Shown: positions 17,376-27,500, counted from the first letter of the stretch. The stretch is DNA of 64,000 nucleotides from Salinispora vitiensis (GCF_000378825.1 NZ_KB900388.1:4657901-4721900), one strand, 5' to 3'. The notes: a model not told the origin generated them from the letters alone. Translations and numbers: made by a program.

Positions 17376-18911
17376 ATGCAGGGGTTCTGTCAGCGGCTGG
17401 GTCGGGGTGCCGGAGGGCGCCGAGCGGGACGCACTGTCGTCGGATGGTTCGCCCTCGTGCTGGCGGTGACGGGAACGTCGGCGATCGGGGTGTCACCCGC
17501 GTCGGCGCGGCACCAGCCGGGATCGACCACCGCGTCGGCGTTCCTGCTGGCCTGGGGGAACAACGACGATGGGCAGCTTGGCAACGGGAGTACCACCGGA
17601 AGCAACGAGCCGATCGCGGTGAGCCTGCCGCTGGGCGTCACGGTCACCGCTGTCGCCGCCGGTCGGCATCACAGCCTGGCGCTGACCTCGGCCGGCACCG
17701 TCCTCGCCTGGGGCGACAACGGCTTCGGCCAGCTCGGGGACGGGACCACGACCCGGCGTACCACTCCCGTCGAGGCGAGCCTGCCGTCCGGTACCACGGT
17801 CACCGCTGTCGCCGCCGCCGAAAGCCACAGCCTCGCGGTGACCTCCGCGGGCGCCGCGTTCGGCTGGGGGCTGAACAACCTTGGTCAGCTGGGCGACGGG
17901 AGCACCGACGATCGGAGCACGCCGGCCAGTGTCGCCCTGCCCCCCGGCGCCGAGGTCACCGCGATCGCGGCCGGCAACCGCCACAGCCTGGCGGTCATCT
18001 CCACCGGCACCGCCCTGGCCTGGGGGTACAACGCTTTCGGCCAGCTCGGGGACGGGACGACCACCCACCGGAGTGCGCCGGTCGGCGTCGCGCTGCCCCC
18101 CGGTGCCGACGTTGCCGCCGTGGTGGCCGGCCGCGGCCACAGCGCCGCCCTGACCTCGGCCGGCACCGTCTTCGCCTGGGGGGACAACAGTGCCGGGCAG
18201 CTCGGAAACGGGGGTAACAGCAGCAGCAGCGAACCCCTCGACGTCAGCCTGCCCACGGGCACGACGTTCACTACCATAGCCTCCCGCGACAGCGACCACA
18301 CGGTGGTGATAGCCACCGACGGCACCGCGCTTGCCTGGGGGAGCAATGTCTTTGGCCAGCTTGGTGATGGCACCGTCAACGACTCCAACACCCCGGTGGC
18401 CGTCACCCTGCCCGCCGGTATCAGCCTGACCGCCACCGCCGTCGGCGACAACCACAGCCTGGCCCTGCCGGCTCAGCAGGTGGGCTCCGCTACGACCTTG
18501 CAGGTCTCGCCGCCGGACCCGACCGCGGATCAGGACGTCACACTGACCGCCACGGTCACCTGCGACCTCGGGGACCCGGCCGGCAGTGTCACCTTCCGCA
18601 ACAACAACACCGACCTCGCCACCGTGCCCCTGGACACCACCAACACCGCCACCCACACCACCCGGCTCCCGGTCGGCGCCAACACCCTCACCGCCGACTA
18701 CACCAGCACCACCACCGTCTGCCCGAACAGTCAGTCCGCGGCCACCACCATCACCATCGCCGACCCGGGCGATCCCACCGACCCCACCGACCCTGATCTG
18801 CCGATCACCGGGGCCAGCCTGCCCGGCCTGCTCGGCACCGCCACCCTGCTCATCCTCGCCGGTGTCAGCTTCATCTACCTCACCCGCCGACACCGGTCGG
18901 CCCACCACTGA
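17376..18911 (+). CDS. RCC1-repeat, LPXTG-anchored surface protein (copy 1)
   Basis: This 511-residue protein starts MQGFCQRLGRG, has a signal peptide ending near ASARHQ (about residue 45), then six RCC1-type repeats (AWGxNxxGQLGDG about every 52 residues) predicted to form a beta-propeller. An Ig-like domain with one Cys pair (about 375-465) follows. The end is a sortase signal: LPITG, a hydrophobic helix and RRHR. It should be attached to the cell wall. Copies 2 and 3 have seven blades, so this one lacks a blade. GGAGG eight bases upstream supports the ATG at 17376 over the longer open frame. Confidence 0.88.
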   Translation: MQGFCQRLGRGAGGRRAGRTVVGWFALVLAVTGTSAIGVSPASARHQPGSTTASAFLLAWGNNDDGQLGNGSTTGSNEPIAVSLPLGVTVTAVAAGRHHSLALTSAGTVLAWGDNGFGQLGDGTTTRRTTPVEASLPSGTTVTAVAAAESHSLAVTSAGAAFGWGLNNLGQLGDGSTDDRSTPASVALPPGAEVTAIAAGNRHSLAVISTGTALAWGYNAFGQLGDGTTTHRSAPVGVALPPGADVAAVVAGRGHSAALTSAGTVFAWGDNSAGQLGNGGNSSSSEPLDVSLPTGTTFTTIASRDSDHTVVIATDGTALAWGSNVFGQLGDGTVNDSNTPVAVTLPAGISLTATAVGDNHSLALPAQQVGSATTLQVSPPDPTADQDVTLTATVTCDLGDPAGSVTFRNNNTDLATVPLDTTNTATHTTRLPVGANTLTADYTSTTTVCPNSQSAATTITIADPGDPTDPTDPDLPITGASLPGLLGTATLLILAGVSFIYLTRRHRSAHH

Positions 18912-18948
18912 GGTGGCCAGGTAACGGCATCGGGCACCATTACGGCCC

Positions 18949-19788
18949 ATGGACCTTCTCGTAGTGGGTGGTAGTGGGCTGCTGGGCCGAGAAATCGTTC
19001 GCCAGGCGCGGCGGACCGGACGTCAGGTGGCGGCGACCTTCCACCGTCAGGTGGCGGCGGTAGCGGGGGTGCGCTGGTGCAAGCTCGACATCCGACGCCG
19101 CGACGAGGTCGCCGCCCTGGTGCACCAGCTCCGACCCGATGCGATCATCAACGCGGCGTACCAGCAGGACGACTGGGTCACCACCGCCGACGGCGGCATG
19201 CACGTGGCTGCCGCAGCCGCCGCCAATGGGGCTCGCCTGGTGCAGGTCTCCAGTGACGCTGTCTTCTCCGGCACGGCGGAACGTTACGACGAGACGGACA
19301 GCCCCGACCCGATCAGCGCGTACGGTGCGGCCAAGGCGGCGGTCGAGACGGCGACCAGGGGCCTGGCTCCGAGTGCCGTCATCGCTCGCACCTCGTTGAT
19401 CGTTGGAGCCGGTGGTAGCTCTCGCCAGGAGCGGTTGGTGCACACCCTCGCCGCCGATCCCACCCGTGGTGTTCTCTTCACCGACGAACGGCGCTGCCCG
19501 ATCTACGTCACGGACTTGGCCGCGGCGCTGCTGGAACTGGCCAATTCCGATTACGCCGGAATCCACCACGTCGCTGGCGCCGACGCGGTCAGCCGCTACG
19601 AACTCGGCCTGCTCATCGCCCGCCGTGACGGTCTCGACGAGACGGTCCTGCCCGCCGGCCGCCGGGCCGACACCACCGTTCCTGGTCCGATCCGGGTCCG
19701 CCTCGACTGCACCGAAACCCAGTCAAAATTGACCACCCAGCTTCGCGGTGCCCGTACGTTCCTTGCCCCTACCGGCCTAACTTATTAG
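18949..19788 (+). CDS. RmlD-like sugar-nucleotide reductase / NAD(P)-dependent SDR
   Basis: The 279-residue protein opens with the Rossmann motif VVGGSGLLGREIV and has the YxxxK pair in YGAAKAAVE (about residues 125-130), with a preceding VSSDAVFSG. This pattern is typical of extended SDRs of the RmlD (dTDP-4-dehydrorhamnose reductase) group. No other dTDP-rhamnose genes are nearby, so the substrate is uncertain. It follows RCC1 gene 1 by 37 bases and may be transcribed with it. A large hairpin lies downstream. Confidence 0.8.
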   Translation: MDLLVVGGSGLLGREIVRQARRTGRQVAATFHRQVAAVAGVRWCKLDIRRRDEVAALVHQLRPDAIINAAYQQDDWVTTADGGMHVAAAAAANGARLVQVSSDAVFSGTAERYDETDSPDPISAYGAAKAAVETATRGLAPSAVIARTSLIVGAGGSSRQERLVHTLAADPTRGVLFTDERRCPIYVTDLAAALLELANSDYAGIHHVAGADAVSRYELGLLIARRDGLDETVLPAGRRADTTVPGPIRVRLDCTETQSKLTTQLRGARTFLAPTGLTY

Positions 19789-19811
19789 GCCGCCTTCGAG
19801 GATCGGCTCGC

Positions 19812-19861
19812 CCTGGTCAACGACTGATCACCTCAACAACCAAGATCAGCCGTTGACCAGG
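19812..19861. terminator. Bidirectional terminator hairpin
   Basis: CCTGGTCAACG pairs with CGTTGACCAGG, and inside this CTGATC pairs with GATCAG, giving a long interrupted stem. It lies between the convergent reductase-like and phosphodiesterase-like genes and can serve both. Confidence 0.7.
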
Positions 19862-19966
19862 TCCGAGATCTTCCGTGTTGACGCGTAGGGACGTGGGCAG
19901 GTAGGTGCGCGCCCGTCACGGAGCCGCCCTTACTGGTCGGAACTTCGCGTCAGCGTGGTGCGGTCG

Positions 19967-20806
19967 TCACCGGGTCGGCTCACGTAGGAAGTTCTCCAAG
20001 CCAGCCAGGTCGTCGGTATTGATGTGGTCCACCCCGGCCGCGCGCAGCTCGTGCCAGACGGCCTCTCGTTGCGCTCCGGGCTCGTCAGGGGTGGCCCAAA
20101 AGCGCACCCGCTGCCCGTTCTGGTGCGCGACGTCGATGATGTCGCGCAGCTGGGTTTGTTGCTCGGTCGGCATCGGACCGACTCCCTGCCAGGTGAAAAG
20201 ACTGTTCCAGTTGTCGCTGATCAGCGGCATGAACGCCGAAGTGGCACCGGTGTCGAGATCGGACATCCGGCCGTCGTAGAAGGCATACCGAACTGACTGG
20301 TCTTCCATCAGGTCCCGGGGCCGGTCCCCGCTGATCACGACCGTCACCGCGCTGGTGTGGACCTGGCCGAAGTCGTACCGGGTGAGCATCTCTCGGTACG
20401 ACTGCAGGACCTGGTCGAGTTCGGTGTACGTCTTCGTACCGCTGTTCTTGATGTCGACCAGCAATTGCAGCGGCTGCGGGCTACCCGGATACACCTGGCC
20501 GTTGTTGCTGGCCACCCGGGCCGCGAGCGGGTCCAGGTAAAGACTCTGCAAGGTCCGGCCCGGTCGCAGGTCCCAGAAATCGTGACCGACCAGCAGTTCG
20601 TCGCCGACCAGGTAGATGTCGGCCTCGACGCTGGTGAAACCGTGATCAAGAGCGTCCAGCAGTGGCCGCTCATGCTCATAGTCGTTGTGCGCGTGCGCCT
20701 GTGCTAGTGGGCAGCTACTGCCAGCCCCCCAGGCGGGTGCTGCTGCACCCAGCAGCATCGTCGCCACCAGGCCCAGGCCCAGGGCCACCGACAACCGGCG
20801 AAGCAT
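19967..20806 (-). CDS. Secreted PI-PLC/GDPD-superfamily phosphodiesterase-like protein
   Basis: The 279-residue protein has a signal peptide (MLRRLSVALGLGLVATMLLGAAAPAWGA) and a TIM-barrel phosphodiesterase pattern: AHAHNDYEHERPLLDAL, FTSVEADIYLVGDELLVGHD and LQLLVDIKN. The HAHND, E-x-D and GHD residues fit the active-site His and metal-binding acids of the uncharacterised GDPD/PI-PLC-like group. The likely substrate is an extracellular glycerophosphodiester or phosphoinositide; this is inferred from the family. GGAGG lies seven bases before the ATG. The gene is convergent with the reductase-like gene. Confidence 0.8.
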   Translation of the reverse strand: MLRRLSVALGLGLVATMLLGAAAPAWGAGSSCPLAQAHAHNDYEHERPLLDALDHGFTSVEADIYLVGDELLVGHDFWDLRPGRTLQSLYLDPLAARVASNNGQVYPGSPQPLQLLVDIKNSGTKTYTELDQVLQSYREMLTRYDFGQVHTSAVTVVISGDRPRDLMEDQSVRYAFYDGRMSDLDTGATSAFMPLISDNWNSLFTWQGVGPMPTEQQTQLRDIIDVAHQNGQRVRFWATPDEPGAQREAVWHELRAAGVDHINTDDLAGLENFLREPTR

Positions 20807-21143
20807 GAATCAACCTCCGAAGGTTTGTAATGCTCAAACGACGCAGATGCTAGGCGCTGCCGGCGGCCGGTTGCCCAACCCACTGTTAACTCCAGCCGTA
20901 CTTTGGTCCGACAATCCGCATGCCGCCCCTCGGTGTCATCCCTGGGGTCCTCAGCTGCTGGCGGGGTGGTCCAGGTTCGGCGGGCGAGCTGGTTTCGGCC
21001 ATGGAACACCGCTGGGCTGGGATTTCGATCAGCGGATCGACCAGGGTCATGTAGTGGGCGTTTCTGCGCATCGATCCGGTAAAGGCCGCTAATAATGACT
21101 TCTGTCCTATTAGTGGAGGACTGTCCGCTCGGAGGTGGGTGCG
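20807..21143. promoter_or_regulatory. Upstream region of RCC1 gene 2 with an inverted repeat
   Basis: There is no gene in these 337 bases. An inverted repeat CCGCTAATA (21086-21094) / TATTAGTGG (21108-21116) precedes the RBS of RCC1 gene 2. The TATTAG half and the following TGTC are shared with the other two RCC1 genes, and GTTTCTGC near 21059 aligns with the same word upstream of gene 1. Confidence 0.5.
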
Positions 21144-22847
21144 ATGCAGGGATTCTGCCAGCGGCGTGGCCGGGGCGGCGGAGTGCAGCCGGTGCGACGT
21201 GCGGGCGCCGGTTGGTTCTCCCTCGCGCTGGTGGTGGCGTTCTCGCCGGTGATCGGCGGAACGTCCGCGTCGGCGCACCACCAACCCGGATCGGCGCAAC
21301 ACCAACTCATCTCGACCTCCGCCAGCTCCGACGCGATCTTCGCCTGGGGTGGGAACGCCGGGGGGCAGCTGGGCGACGGGACCACGGACAACAGCAGTGA
21401 GCCGCTCGCGGTGCGCCTGCCCGCGGATACCGCGGTCGCCGCCGTCGCCGCCGGTGAACGCCACAGTCTGGCCTTGACCTCCGCTGGCACCATCCTCGCC
21501 TGGGGCAGCAACGACGACGGCCAGCTTGGTAACGGGACCACCGTCAGCAGCAGCGAGCCCGTCCCGGTGCGCCTGCCCGCGGGTATCCGGGTCGTCGCCG
21601 TCGCCGTCGGTGCCAACCACAGTGTGGCGTTGACCTCCACCGGCTCGCTGCTCGCCTGGGGTGCCAACAACTCCGGCCAGCTCGGCAACGGCACGGTTAC
21701 CAGCAGCAGCGCCCCCGTCACGGTGCGCCTGCCGGCGGGTACCGTGGTCGCCGCGGTCTCCGCGGGCCGGGACCACAACCTGGTCCTGACCGCGACCGGG
21801 CCGGCGGCCCTGCTCGCCTGGGGGGCGAACAGCGAAGGCCAGCTGGGCGACGGAACCAGGTCCGCACGCAGCGTCCCGGTCGCCGTTGCGCTGCCGGCCG
21901 GCCCCACGGTCACCGCCATCGCCGGCGGAGGCGACCACAGCCTGGCGTTGACCGTCGACGGCACCGCCCTGGCCTGGGGCAGCAATTCCCGTGGTCAACT
22001 CGGCGACGGCACCACCACGGGCCGCCTCGTACCCGTCACCGTCGCCCTGTCCGTCGGCACCGAGGCCACCGCCGTCGCCGCCGGTCGTACGCACAGTGCG
22101 GTGTTGACCTCCGAGGGAACCGCCCTCGCCTGGGGTGGCAACCAGCGGGGGCAGTTGGGGAACGGCGCCACCTCCGACAGCAGCGAACCGGTCTCGGTCA
22201 TTCTTCCGATCGGCATGCGGCTCACCGCCATCGCCAGCGGCGACAGCGACCACAACGTGGCGATAGCCGGTGACGGCAGCGCCCTGGCCTGGGGCCTCAA
22301 CTCGCAGGGGCACCTGGGGGACGGGACCACCACCGACAGCGCCACCCCGGTGGCGGTCAGTCTGCCCACCGGCACCACGCTGGAGATGATCGCCGTCGGC
22401 AACGACCACAATCTGGCCCTGCCCACCCTCCAGGCGGCCTCGGCCACGGTCTTGCAGGTCTCGCCGCCGGACCCGACCGCGGATCAGGACGTCACGCTGA
22501 CCGCCATGGTCACCTGCGACGCCGGAGACCCGGCCGGCAGTGTCACCTTCCGCAGCGACAACACCGACCTCGCCACCGTGCCGCTGGACAGCACCAACAC
22601 CGCCACCCACACCACCCGGCTCCCGATCGGCGCCAACACCCTCACCGCCGACTACACCAGCACCACCAGCGCCTGCCCCAACAGTCAGTCCGCGGCCATC
22701 ACCATCACCATCGCCGAGCTTTCCGAACTGCCCACTACCGGTCCCAACCTGCCCACCGCGTTCGGTGTGGCAGCCCTGCTCATCCTCAGCGGCGCCGCCC
22801 TCATCCACCTCGCCCGCACGCGTCGGCCCACCGGCCACCGGTACTAG
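21144..22847 (+). CDS. RCC1-repeat, LPXTG-anchored surface protein (copy 2)
   Basis: The 567-residue paralog starts MQGFCQRRGRG, followed by a signal peptide and seven RCC1 repeats (AWGxNxxGQLGxG), matching the canonical seven-bladed propeller. The same Ig-like domain follows. It ends with LPTTG, a hydrophobic segment and a basic tail for sortase anchoring. GGAGG eight bases before the ATG fixes the start. The Ig-like coding segment is nearly identical in DNA to that of copy 1, suggesting recent duplication or gene conversion. A terminator and an IS256-type element lie directly downstream. The surface role is inferred; bacterial RCC1 proteins have no settled common function. Confidence 0.88.
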   Translation: MQGFCQRRGRGGGVQPVRRAGAGWFSLALVVAFSPVIGGTSASAHHQPGSAQHQLISTSASSDAIFAWGGNAGGQLGDGTTDNSSEPLAVRLPADTAVAAVAAGERHSLALTSAGTILAWGSNDDGQLGNGTTVSSSEPVPVRLPAGIRVVAVAVGANHSVALTSTGSLLAWGANNSGQLGNGTVTSSSAPVTVRLPAGTVVAAVSAGRDHNLVLTATGPAALLAWGANSEGQLGDGTRSARSVPVAVALPAGPTVTAIAGGGDHSLALTVDGTALAWGSNSRGQLGDGTTTGRLVPVTVALSVGTEATAVAAGRTHSAVLTSEGTALAWGGNQRGQLGNGATSDSSEPVSVILPIGMRLTAIASGDSDHNVAIAGDGSALAWGLNSQGHLGDGTTTDSATPVAVSLPTGTTLEMIAVGNDHNLALPTLQAASATVLQVSPPDPTADQDVTLTAMVTCDAGDPAGSVTFRSDNTDLATVPLDSTNTATHTTRLPIGANTLTADYTSTTSACPNSQSAAITITIAELSELPTTGPNLPTAFGVAALLILSGAALIHLARTRRPTGHRY

Positions 22848-22862
22848 AACACCCTGGCCTTT

Positions 22863-22891
22863 CGCTGCTGGTCCTGCCGGGACCAGCAGCG
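22863..22891 (+). terminator. Terminator hairpin after RCC1 gene 2
   Basis: CGCTGCTGGTCC pairs with GGACCAGCAGCG (12 bp) across a five-base loop, 15 bases after the stop codon. Confidence 0.7.
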
Positions 22892-22928
22892 GAACCCCAA
22901 CTCCCGGTTGACCTTGAGTCCCCGTGGG

Positions 22929-22936
22929 CTCCCGGG
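22929..22936 (+). repeat. Left 8-bp target-site duplication of the IS element
   Basis: CTCCCGGG, repeated exactly at 24320-24327, flanks the insertion sequence. Length fits the 8-9 bp duplications made by IS256-family elements. Confidence 0.7.
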
Positions 22937-22975
22937 ACTGCGTAGATTTCCGTGTTTGACCTGGGTGTGGTCCGT

Positions 22976-22999
22976 TGGACAGGACGTTGATCCTGTCCA
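22976..22999 (+). repeat. Stem-loop before the transposase start
   Basis: TGGACAGGA pairs with TCCTGTCCA across a six-base loop, 14 bases before the transposase ATG. Such hairpins in IS elements can limit transposase translation from read-through transcripts. Confidence 0.6.
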
Positions 23000-23013
23000 G
23001 GAAGGACCACGTC

Positions 23014-24276
23014 ATGGCAGACAAGAAGAGCGTTGTTCAGCTTCCGCAGCCGTCGGCGGCGGAGGTGGAGTTCGCGCAGCAGCTGGTTGAGCGGGCCAAG
23101 GCCGATGGAGTGTCGTTGGTCGGTCCGGGTGGGCTCCTCGCGGGGATCACCCGCACCGTCCTTGAATCAGCGCTCGACGCCGAACTGGATGCCCACCTCG
23201 ACGAGGTCGGCGTCGACGAGGCGTCGGGCCGGCGGGCCAACGTGCGTAACGGGCATGGGGCGAAGACGGTGCGGACCGAGGTCGGGCCGGTACGGATCCA
23301 GGTCCCTCGGGACCGGGCGGGGTCGTTCGCCCCGCGGATCGTCCCGAAGCACGTCCGCAGGTTGGACGGGTTCAACGAGGCGATCCTGTCGCTGTATGCC
23401 AAAGGCCTGACGACCGGGGAGATCTCCGCGCATCTGGCGGATGTGTATGACGCCGACGTGTCCCGGGAGTTGATCAGCCGGGTCACCGACAGCGTGCTGG
23501 AGGAGATGGAAGCGTGGCGGCAACGGCCCCTGGACCGGGTCTATCCGGTGGTGTTCATCGACGCCCTCGTGATGAAGATTCGCCAGGGGCAGGTCGCGAA
23601 CCGGCCCGTCTACGTCGTGGTCGGAATCAGCCTCGACGGGGAACGCGACGTTCTGGGTATGTGGGCCGGCACCGGCGGTGAGGGCGCCAAGCAGTGGGCC
23701 GGCTACCTCACCGAGCTACGTAACCGGGGTGTCGCCGACGTGTTCATGGTCTGCTCCGACGGCCTCAAGGGCATGACCGACGCCATTGAGCAGGTCTGGC
23801 CGCAGGCGGTGCACCAGCAATGCGTCGTGCACCTCGTACGGGCGTCACTGCGGTACACGAATCGAAAGGACTGGCAGAAGATCACCCCGGCGTTGCGGGA
23901 GATCTACACCGCCCCGACCGTCGCGGCCGCTGAGGCCCGGTTCGAGGCGTTCGCCGTCGAGTTCGGCGACCGCTACCCGGCCGTGATCCGGCTCTGGCGC
24001 ACCTCCTGGCCGCAGTTCGTGCCGTTCTTGGACTACGACCACGAGGTCCGCAAGGTCCTCTACACCACCAACATCATCGAGAGCCTGAACGCCCGGTTCC
24101 GGCAGGCCGCCCGCCGGCGGGGGCACTTCCCGACCGAGCAGGCCGCGATGAAGGTGCTCTATCTCGTCGTCCAGCAGAAACGTAAGGGCGGCGGCAGTAT
24201 CACCGGCCGGGTCTACGGTTGGGCCAAGGCCCTCAACGCCCTGATCCTCGCCTACGGCGACCGGATCACCATCTAA
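23014..24276 (+). CDS. IS256-family transposase
   Basis: The 420-residue transposase has the mutator/IS256 DDE layout. The first Asp is in VVFIDALVMKIR (D183), the second in CSDGLKGM, and the Glu in TTNIIESLNARFR. The Q-x-C-V-V-H-x-V-R region is also present (QQCVVHLVRASL). No frameshift or stop interrupts it. ATG 23014 (MADKKSVVQL) is chosen over the upstream ATG because AAGGA precedes it and the leader carries the hairpin. It should be active in cut- or copy-type transposition of the flanking element. Confidence 0.95.
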   Translation: MADKKSVVQLPQPSAAEVEFAQQLVERAKADGVSLVGPGGLLAGITRTVLESALDAELDAHLDEVGVDEASGRRANVRNGHGAKTVRTEVGPVRIQVPRDRAGSFAPRIVPKHVRRLDGFNEAILSLYAKGLTTGEISAHLADVYDADVSRELISRVTDSVLEEMEAWRQRPLDRVYPVVFIDALVMKIRQGQVANRPVYVVVGISLDGERDVLGMWAGTGGEGAKQWAGYLTELRNRGVADVFMVCSDGLKGMTDAIEQVWPQAVHQQCVVHLVRASLRYTNRKDWQKITPALREIYTAPTVAAAEARFEAFAVEFGDRYPAVIRLWRTSWPQFVPFLDYDHEVRKVLYTTNIIESLNARFRQAARRRGHFPTEQAAMKVLYLVVQQKRKGGGSITGRVYGWAKALNALILAYGDRITI

Positions 24277-24319
24277 CAACCTCGATCACACCCAACGGCC
24301 AAACACGGAAAACGCCACA

Positions 24320-24327
24320 CTCCCGGG
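24320..24327 (+). repeat. Right 8-bp target-site duplication of the IS element
   Basis: CTCCCGGG, identical to 22929-22936. A run of about ten C residues follows shortly after. Confidence 0.7.
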
Positions 24328-24504
24328 CTCCCCCCCCCCGGCTGATCGGAGAACGCCGGGAGGGGTTTATCGGCGCGCGGCGCGGGTACCCGGCCCGAGA
24401 TTTACGTCAAGTCGGTAGGACAGGGACTAGTGGTATGAATCGGGCGGGAGCGTGGTGTGGGGGGTAGGGGAGCGGCGAGTTCACGTGCGGCGGGAGCGGC
24501 GGCC

Positions 24505-27500
24505 GTGAGTGAGGTCATGCTGCCCCAACCGGTCGTGCGCGCACCCGGACCGGCGCTGGAGGTCGACCTGGCCGCCCTCGCCGCCGACCTCCGGGCGGAG
24601 GTGGACGGTGAGGTCCGGTTCGATGCCGGTTCCCGGGCCGCCTACTCCACCGACTCCTCCAACTACCGGCAGGTGCCGCTCGGGGTGGTCCTGCCCCGGA
24701 CGATCGAGGCGGGGGTGGCGGCGGTCGCGGTGTGCCGTCGGCACCGGGCGCCGCTGGTCTCCCGAGGCGGTGGCACCAGCCTGGCCGGACAGTGCACCAA
24801 CACCGCGGTCGTGCTGGACTGGTCGAAGTACTGCAACCTCCTGCTGGAAGTCGATCCGCAGGCGCGGACCTGCCTGGTGGAGCCCGGCATCGTGCTGGAC
24901 TCACTCAACGCCCAACTCGCGCCGACCGGGCTGGAGTACGGCCCCCGCCCGTCCACCCACAGCCGCTGCACGCTGGGCGGCATGCTCGGCAACAACTCCT
25001 GCGGCGCAACCGCCCAGCGGACCGGCAAGGTGGTCGACAACGTCGTCGAGCTGGAGGTACTGCTCTACGACGGCACCCGGATCTGGGTGGGGGAGACCAG
25101 CGACGAGCAGTACGCCGAGATCCAGCTCCGTGGTGGCCGACCGGCCGAGATCTACCGGCAGCTGCGGGCGCTGCGCGAGGAGTACCTCGCCGACATCCGT
25201 ACCCGCTACCCACACATTCCGCGCCGGGTCTCCGGGTACAACCTCGACAGCCTCCTGCCGGAGAAGGGCTTCCACGTCGCGCAGACCCTGGTCGGCTCCG
25301 AGGGCACGCTGGTCACCATTCTGCGGGCGCGGTTGCGGTTGGTGCCCGTGGTGAAGGCGTCCGCCCTGGTCTTTGTCAACTATCCGGACATCGCCGCAGC
25401 GGGTGACGACGTCATGCGGGTGCTGGCGCACAAACCGGTCACCCTGGAGGGGATCGACCATCGGCTGGTCGACGACGAGCGGCGCAGACGCGAACGGCCC
25501 GCGGGGCTTCGGGAAATCCCCGAGGGCGGCGCCTGGTTGATGATCCAGATGGGCGGGGAGACGCCAGGACAGGCCCGTGCCGCCGCCAGCCGACTGATCG
25601 CCGCCGTCCGTGGTGGCGGTGCGGGAACCGTGCACGAATTCAACGACCCGGCCCACGAGCGGCAGATGTGGCAGGTTCGGGAGTCGTCCTTGGGAGCGAC
25701 CGCACAGGTACGGGGCTCCGAGCGCACCTGGCCGGGCTGGGAGGATTCGGCCGTCGCCCCGGAGAAGCTCGGCGACTACCTGCGGGACCTGCGACAGCTC
25801 CTCGAGGAGTACGGCCTGGACCAGGCGTCACTGTACGGCCACTTCGGGCAGGGGTGTGTGCACACCCGCATTCCGTTCGAGTTGAACACCCCCGACGGGG
25901 TGCGGCGGTTCCGATCGTTCCTGGAGCGGGCGGCTGACCTGGTCACCTCCTACGGAGGATCCTGCTCCGGTGAGCACGGGGACGGCCAGGCCCGGGGCGA
26001 GCTGCTGCCGAAGATGTACGGTGGCCGGCTGATGCGGGCGTTCGGCCAGCTCAAGGCGATTTTTGACCCGGACGACCGGATGAATCCGGGCAAGACCGTG
26101 TCGCCCTACCCGCTCGACAGCCACCTGCGGTTGGGCGTCGACTATGACCACGGCCCGGTGCGGACCACCTTCGCCTACCCCAACGACGAGGGTAGTTTCG
26201 CCAACGCCGTGCTTCGCTGCGTCGGGGTGGGCCAGTGCCGCCGGCACGACGGTGCGGTGATGTGCCCCTCCTACATGGTCACGCGGGAGGAGGAGCACTC
26301 CACGCGGGGTCGCTCCCGGCTGCTCTTCGAGATGCTCGACGGCGGCGCCCGGGGCGGCAGCATCGAGGACGGGTGGCGCTCCACCGCCGTCCGCGACGCC
26401 CTCGACCTCTGCCTGGCCTGCAAGGGCTGCAAGGCGGACTGTCCGGTGAACGTGGACATGGCGACCTACAAGGCGGAGTTCCTGTCCCACCACTACGCCG
26501 GGCGCCTCCGTCCCCGCGCGCACTATTCGATGGGGTGGCTGCCGGTGCTGGCGGCGGTGGCCGGAACCGTGCCGGGGGTGGTGAACGCCCTCACCCACGC
26601 GCCCGGTCTGGGCCGGCTGGCGAAGGCGGCGGGCGGCATCGACCAGCGGCGCGACATCCCGACCTTCGCCGCGGAGAGTTTCCAGCGGTGGTTCGCGCAC
26701 CGGACCCCGACCGGGGACGGCCACCGCGGCGAGGTGCTGCTCTGGCCGGACACCTTCACCAACCGGCTCCATCCCGGGGTGGCCCAGGCCGCCGTGGAGG
26801 TGCTGGAGTCCGCCGGATGGCGGGTCCGGGTGCCGGAGGGGCCGGTGTGCTGCGGGTTGACCTGGCTCTCCACCGGTCAACTCGGCGTCGCCAAGCGGGT
26901 ACTGCGGCGTACGGTCGCTGCCCTCCGGCCCCACCTGCGGGCGGGTACCCGGGTGGTTGGTCTGGAACCGAGCTGTACGGCCGTCTTCCGTAGCGACGCC
27001 TACGAGCTCTTCCCGGACGACGAGGATGTCATCCGGCTCCGCCAGCAGACGGTCACCCTGGCCGAACTTCTGCAGGAGCACAGCCCCGGCTGGCAGCCGC
27101 CGCGGCTGCCGGCGCACGCGCTGATCCAGACCCACTGCCACCAGCACGCCGTCCTGGGTACCGCCGCCGACCAGGCGGTGCTCACCGCCGCTGGGGTGCG
27201 AGCCGACTTTCTCGATTCGGGCTGCTGCGGCCTCGCCGGCAACTTCGGCTTCGAGCAAGGGCACTACGAGGTCTCCGAGGCCTGCGCCGAACGGGTGCTC
27301 CTGCCGGCCGTTCGGGACGCCAGCGACACCGATGTGATTCTCGCCGACGGGTTCAGCTGCCGCACCCAGGTCGAACAGAGCGCGTCCGGCGGTCGCACGG
27401 CGATTCACCTGGCCGAGCTACTGCGTGCCGGGTTGCACGGTGAGTCGGTGCTGCCCCGGCCGGAACAGCGCTGGGGGCGCCGGCCGCAGTCGCCGTCCCG

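Larger units (their letters stand above)
22937..24319 (+). mobile_element. IS256-family insertion sequence, about 1383 bp
   Basis: The element carries one intact transposase gene. Its ends share imperfect terminal inverted repeats: TTTCCGTGTTTGACC at the left, and TTTCCGTGTTTGGCC reading in from the right. It is bounded by exact 8-bp direct repeats, so it appears whole. It inserted in the intergenic space after RCC1 gene 2. The exact outer bases are uncertain by about two. Confidence 0.85.

Noticed and set aside
17493-18950. Minus-strand Gly/Val/Arg-rich frame across RCC1 copy 1
   Set aside because: Similar frames appear opposite copy 2, so they simply reflect the repeat DNA read on the other strand.
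22985-22996. GTTGATCCTG in the IS leader as a fourth copy of the RCC1 upstream element
   Set aside because: Only about ten bases match and they are part of the IS hairpin, so it is likely chance.
24330-24339. Run of about ten C residues beside the IS element, as a phase-variable tract
   Set aside because: It lies outside any reading frame and promoter I can define; homopolymer length may also be a sequencing artefact.
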